34,889 bases of DNA from Desulfarculus sp. Its GTDB lineage: Bacteria > Desulfobacterota > Desulfarculia > Desulfarculales > Desulfarculaceae. Each line of letters opens with the position of its first letter. The first letter of the stretch is position 1. The position numbers and the translations under genes are program-made. The DNA lies in contig JACQYR010000081.1 in NCBI GenBank assembly GCA_016208115.1, positions 1 to 34,889 on the forward strand, given 5' to 3'. Positions 31,235 to 34,889 of this stretch are shown piece after piece. The notes beneath the pieces were generated by a model. That model was not told the DNA's origin, searched no databases, and saw only the letters and a list, made by a program, of their open reading frames with translations.

Positions 31235-32343
31235 GCACCCCTGACCGGCCATCCTCCCGGCCGCGCGCCCTGCCCCTCCTGCTCCTGCTGGCCCTGCTGG
31301 CCGTCCTGGCCGGAGCCGCCCCGCCGGACGGGGCCGAGCAGGACTGGGACAGCCTGTTCCCAGCCTCCAGCGCCCTGGAAACCCGCGGCCTCAACCTGCG
31401 CGAGGTGGTGGCGGACAGCCCCGCCGGGGCCTGGCGCATCCCTCTGCCCGAGGCCCCCTGGCTGGCCCTGCCAGCCCAGGAACTGGAGCCGGGCACCCGG
31501 CGCCTGGCCGGCTTGGTCTGGCCCCTGGGCGAGGGCACCGTCCAGGTGGAGCTCCTGGCCCACCGCCTGAGCGTCGAGGTGGCGGCCGCCGACTGGCTGC
31601 TGGCCCTGTTGGTGCGGGCCGGGGCCACGGTGCTCCTGGCCCGGCCCGACCTGGGCGCGGCCGGCGAGGTCTTCGAGGCCCTGGCCCTGTTGCCGGCGCG
31701 CCCCGGCCAGGCCCAGCGCCTGCTGGCCCGGCTGTCGGTGCAGCGCCGGGGCCAGGACCTGTACCTGCTGCGCTGCCTGGCCCCCAGCCCCCAGTTCGCC
31801 GGCCTTGCCCAGGCCTTTGCCGCCGCCACCCTGGGCTGGCGCCCTCCCGGCCTGGCCGGCGGGGACCTGGTGGGCACCTGGCCCGAAACCTGCCTGGCCG
31901 GCGGCCTGTGCCTGCGGGGACCGGGTCAACCCCGCCAGCAGGGCGGCCAGGCGGCCTGGGACCTGGAGCAGGCAGGGACCGTCAGCGGACGCCTGCGGGC
32001 CGAGCTGAGCCAGGGCGCCGCCCAGGCAGGCCGGCCGGCCGAGGAACGGCTGCGATCCGTGCTGGCGGGACTGTCCCGGGAGGGCCTGGACCTGAACTGG
32101 TCCCTGGGTGGGCTGAACCTCAACCTGCCCAACCTGCCCGGCGCGGCCTGCCTGTACCGGGGCAAGGCCTGGCGGCAGGGGCGTGACGCCGAGCTGTGGG
32201 CCCTGGTCTGGAGCGACGGCCAACGCCAGCTCTGCCTGTGGCTGGTGAGCGTGGGACAGATGAGCAACATGGCGGCCTGGATGCAAAACAAGCGGGCCTT
32301 CGAGTTGGCGGTGCGCTCCCTGCGCCTGGAGGATAGACGCTAG
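31231..32343 (+). CDS. Exported protein of unknown function (third gene of the envelope operon)
   Basis: This is a 370-residue protein starting at ATG 31231, overlapping the preceding stop by 4 bp, with GGAGG 7 nt upstream. The signal peptide is strong (PLLLLLALLAVLAGAAPPDG). The rest seems to be two related halves, each with a Trp-rich beta pattern. The first has WRIPLPEAPWLALPAQELEPG, GLVWPLGEGTVQVELL and LYLLRCLAPSPQF. The second has LNLPNLPGAACLYRGKAW, ELWALVWSDGQRQLCLWLV and AFELAVRSLRLED. The layout resembles the domain of the 29323 lipoprotein. I recognise no named family. Its stop lies 30 bp from the convergent cpaF-like gene, with no clear terminator between. Confidence 0.72.
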   Translation: MSTPDRPSSRPRALPLLLLLALLAVLAGAAPPDGAEQDWDSLFPASSALETRGLNLREVVADSPAGAWRIPLPEAPWLALPAQELEPGTRRLAGLVWPLGEGTVQVELLAHRLSVEVAAADWLLALLVRAGATVLLARPDLGAAGEVFEALALLPARPGQAQRLLARLSVQRRGQDLYLLRCLAPSPQFAGLAQAFAAATLGWRPPGLAGGDLVGTWPETCLAGGLCLRGPGQPRQQGGQAAWDLEQAGTVSGRLRAELSQGAAQAGRPAEERLRSVLAGLSREGLDLNWSLGGLNLNLPNLPGAACLYRGKAWRQGRDAELWALVWSDGQRQLCLWLVSVGQMSNMAAWMQNKRAFELAVRSLRLEDRR

Positions 32344-32373
32344 GCCGGGCCTGCTCCCTCTTTCAAGACCAAA

Positions 32374-33477
32374 TCAGGAAGCCGTAAACAGCCCGGTCTC
32401 CAATTCCACGCCGGTCAGGGCCAGCTCCTTGAGAAAGCTGGGCTCCTGGCCGGTGGCCTTTAGCTCTCCCAGCACCTTGCCACTTTCCGGGTCCTTGCCC
32501 TCAAGCTCGAAGACCAGGAGGGGATGGAAGCGGTAGTTGCCCTGGCTGTCCAGGCCCAGCACCTCCACGATCTCGGTGAGGCGCCGCGAGCCGTCGGGGA
32601 AGCGAGATATCTGGGCCACCACCTCCAGGGCCGAGGCCACTTGGCCGCGCACGGCGGTAAGCGGCAGCTCCACCCCTGACATGAGCGCCAGGGTCTCCAG
32701 GCGGCTCAGGGCGTCGCGGCCGCTGTTGGCGTGCACGGTGGTCAGGCTGCCGGCGTGGCCGGTGTTCATGGCCTGCAACATGTCCAGGGCCTCGCCACCC
32801 CGGCACTCGCCCACGATGATGCGGTCGGGCCGCAGGCGCAGGGATGCCGCCACCAGGTCGCGGATGGTCACCGCCCCGCGGCCCTGGGCGTCGGGATGGC
32901 GGGTCTCCATGGTCAGCACGTGGGGCTGGGCCAATTGCAACTCGCTGGCGTCCTCGATGACGATGATGCGCTCACCCGCCCCGATGAAGGACGACAGGAT
33001 GTTGAGCAGGGTGGTCTTGCCGCTGCCGGTGCCGCCGGCCACCACCAGGTTCTTGCGCGCCGCCACGCAGGCCTTCAGGAAGCCTGCCGCCGCGCCGGTC
33101 AGCGAGCCCCGGGCCACCAGCTCGTCCATGCCCAGAAGGCTCTTGGAGAAGCGGCGGATGGCCACGTAGGGGCCGCGCCGGGCGATGGGCGGGATCATGG
33201 CGTGCAGGCGTGAGCCGTCGGGCAGGCGGGCGTCCAGAAAGGGCGTGTTCTGGTCAATGCTGCGCCCCACGAACTGGCTGACGTTGCGCACCGCCGCCAA
33301 CAGGCTCTCGGGCGAGGCAAAGGCGCGGTCGGTTTTGACCAGCTTGCCCTGGCGCTCGATGTATATGTCGCTGGGTCCGTTAATCATCACCTCGGTCACT
33401 GACTCGTCTTCCAAAAAATCGCGCACCGGGCCGAAGAATTGCAGGACCGTCTGACTGAACAGGGGCTGGTCGCTCAT
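32374..33477 (-). CDS. cpaF: CpaF/TadA-type secretion ATPase
   Basis: This is a 367-residue cytoplasmic hexameric ATPase of the type II/IV secretion family that powers Flp (Tad) pilus assembly. The N-terminal domain has SVTEVMINGPSDIYIERQGK and DARLPDGSRLHAMIPP, typical of CpaF. The motor domain has Walker A GGTGSGKTT, the Asp box VIEDASELQL, Walker B RPDRIIVGECRGGEALDML and the His box NTGHAGSLTTVHAN. ATG 33477 follows GGGGG. It lies 54 bp after the TPR gene in the same direction, as in tad loci where a TPR protein accompanies the ATPase. Other Tad components (TadB/C, RcpA/C, prepilin peptidase) are not visible and may lie beyond the right edge. Confidence 0.93.
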   Translation of the reverse strand: MSDQPLFSQTVLQFFGPVRDFLEDESVTEVMINGPSDIYIERQGKLVKTDRAFASPESLLAAVRNVSQFVGRSIDQNTPFLDARLPDGSRLHAMIPPIARRGPYVAIRRFSKSLLGMDELVARGSLTGAAAGFLKACVAARKNLVVAGGTGSGKTTLLNILSSFIGAGERIIVIEDASELQLAQPHVLTMETRHPDAQGRGAVTIRDLVAASLRLRPDRIIVGECRGGEALDMLQAMNTGHAGSLTTVHANSGRDALSRLETLALMSGVELPLTAVRGQVASALEVVAQISRFPDGSRRLTEIVEVLGLDSQGNYRFHPLLVFELEGKDPESGKVLGELKATGQEPSFLKELALTGVELETGLFTAS

Positions 33478-33531
33478 GGTCGTCCCCCATGCCTAAGCGG
33501 GTTGTCCGGGCCGGCCCAGGGCCGCCCGCCG

Positions 33532-34889
33532 TCATTGGCCGTGGCGTTGCAGCCAGGCGCGGGCCTTGTCGGCCCGGGGTCCCTGGGGCTCCAGCTCCAG
33601 GAAGCGCCGGAAGGCCTGGCGAGCGCAGTCGCTGTTCTGAAGCTGGCCGGCGCAGACCCCGCCCAGGTTGTAGAGGGCCTGGGCGTGGCGGGGGTCGGCC
33701 TGGCTGGCGGCCTCGAAGGCCTGAGCGGCCTGGGCGTACTGCTTTTGCGCCAAGAGCGCCAGGCCGCGCAGGTTGTGGGCCGAGGCGTCCTGGGGGTCCT
33801 TGGTCAGGATATCCTGGGCCAGGCGCTGGGCCTCCTGGGGCCGCTCCTGGGACAGGCGCACCAGGGCCAGGTTGAAGCGGGCGGCCTGGTGGCTGGGCAT
33901 GATTTCCAGCACCCGCGCCAGGCGCGCCCCTGCGGCCTCGCGGGTGGCCCAATTCCGGCGAGGCCTTGACCGCCCGCCGCCCCAGTTCGGCCCGCATGGC
34001 CGCCTCCTGTCCGGGCACCAGGGTCAAGGCCAGGTGGTTAGCCCCGTCGTTCGCGCCGGCCTGCGCGGCCGCCTCCAGGTACTGGCGGGCCTTGGCCGGG
34101 CGCTCTTCCATTATCATGGCCAGGCCCAAGGCCCGGCGGGTGGCCGCCGCCTCGGGGTGGCTGCGGTACACGGCCACCGCCTTGGCCCTGAGCCGCGCCC
34201 AGTCAGCCAAAGTCACCGGCTGGCCCTGCCTGGCCAGGGCCAGGGCGCGCCAGGCCTTGGCCTCCACCACCCGCGCGGCGGCCAGGGCGTCGCGGGGGTC
34301 CTGCCCGGCCTGGCGCTCGGCCTCCTGAACGGCGCGGGCCAAAGTTGGCGGGTCCAGGCTGTAGAGGGCCTGGCGGGGGCTCAGCGGCCCCGCCGGTGGG
34401 GCCTGTGCCGGGGCCGGGGTGGCTTGCGGCGTGGCCTGCCCCGCTTGGGACTGGGCCGCGGGTGGCTGGACCGGGGCGGCCTGGCCGGGGGCGGGGGCCA
34501 GTTGCCAGGTCTCCAGCATGGCCACCAGGTCACGAGGGTGGCTGTGGGGGGGCTGGGCCAGCGTGACCTGATACAGCCAGCCCTGGGCCGGCAGGTAGAT
34601 GCGCTTGCAGCGCTGCTCCGGCGTGGACCACACCAGCATCTGGGCGGGCCTGCCGGCCAGAATCAGGGGCTGGCTCTTCCAGCCGGTGGCCCTGGGCAGG
34701 GCCTTGGCCAGGCGCTCCTGCTCGGCCTGGGCCCAGGCCGGCTCCAGGGGCGGCTCGCCAAGGGGCTGGGGCCAAGCCTCCACCACCAGCACATGGCCGG
34801 TCAAGGGCAGGGTGGCCCTGAACAGCAGGCCGGGCTGCTCCGGGCCGCCCGGCTCCAGCCGGCTGCCGGTGGGCAATTCCAGACGCAGG
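33532..34889 (-). pseudogene. TPR-containing protein (TadD-like position), frameshifted, 5' end cut by window edge
   Basis: The frame enters from the right edge. The upstream part contains GLLFRATLPLTGHVLVVEAW, WKSQPLILAGRPAQMLVW and RIYLPAQGWLYQV, a layout like the 29323 lipoprotein domain, then a Pro/Gln/Ala-rich linker and helical repeats (AATRRALGLAMIMEERPAKA). At about 33948-33950 the frame shifts by one. Beyond it the other frame gives clear TPRs (LARVLEIMPSHQAARFNLAL, SAHNLRGLALLAQKQYAQAA, ALYNLGGVCAGQ) to the stop at 33532. Removing one G from a GGG run joins them as PELATREAAGARLARV. This is either a real frameshift mutation or a sequencing error. TadD-like TPR lipoproteins are usual partners of CpaF; a signal peptide would lie outside the window. 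Confidence 0.7.

Overview
The window looks like chromosomal DNA from a GC-rich anaerobe of the former Deltaproteobacteria (Desulfobacterota), possibly Desulfarculus-like. That placement is inference. It rests on very high GC, two selenocysteine formate dehydrogenases and a selenocysteine peroxiredoxin, a three-subunit molybdenum hydroxylase, many two-component proteins with TPR tails, and a Tad/Flp pilus ATPase. No rRNA, tRNA, CRISPR array, phage or transposase gene was recognised.

Layout. 1-5.1 kb: two tandem, leftward formate dehydrogenase alpha subunits, each with an in-frame TGA followed by a SECIS-like hairpin; the first runs off the left edge and lacks about 30 residues found in the second. 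5.1-8.7 kb: a GYF_2-AIM24 protein, an OmpA-family protein, a frameshifted YkgJ-type cysteine-cluster gene and a secreted protein of unknown function. 8.9-13.1 kb: a receiver-TPR regulator, a TauE/SafE permease, a peroxiredoxin whose peroxidatic residue is encoded by TGA, and a GAF-histidine kinase. 13.3-16.9 kb: an S-M-L operon for a xanthine-dehydrogenase-family enzyme. 17.1-19.0 kb: a histidine kinase without its G2 box, then a receiver-TPR gene with a degenerate phosphorylation site and a frameshift. 19.7-25.8 kb: a stand-alone archaeal-type ThrRS editing domain with an acyl-CoA thioesterase, a GNAT acetyltransferase, pyruvate kinase, a PAS kinase and FtsH. 26.0-27.0 kb: a decayed and an intact Hsp20. 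27.1-34.9 kb: a Flp-type pilin, a membrane Ser/Thr kinase with TPRs, three exported proteins (one with about 17 copies of a six-residue repeat), a CpaF/TadA ATPase and a frameshifted TPR protein cut by the right edge.

Three themes link the genes. First, selenium: three UGA-containing genes lie within 11.4 kb, and each has a hairpin whose loop starts 18-23 nt past the UGA. Second, a composite, partly palindromic repeat occurs twice (about 6171-6490 and 18978-19233), both times between convergent genes and ending in a terminator-like fold. Third, an unusual number of genes carry deletions or one-base frameshifts, which may be true decay or assembly error; read-level checking would separate these. 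Most other long open frames are antisense shadows produced by the high GC.
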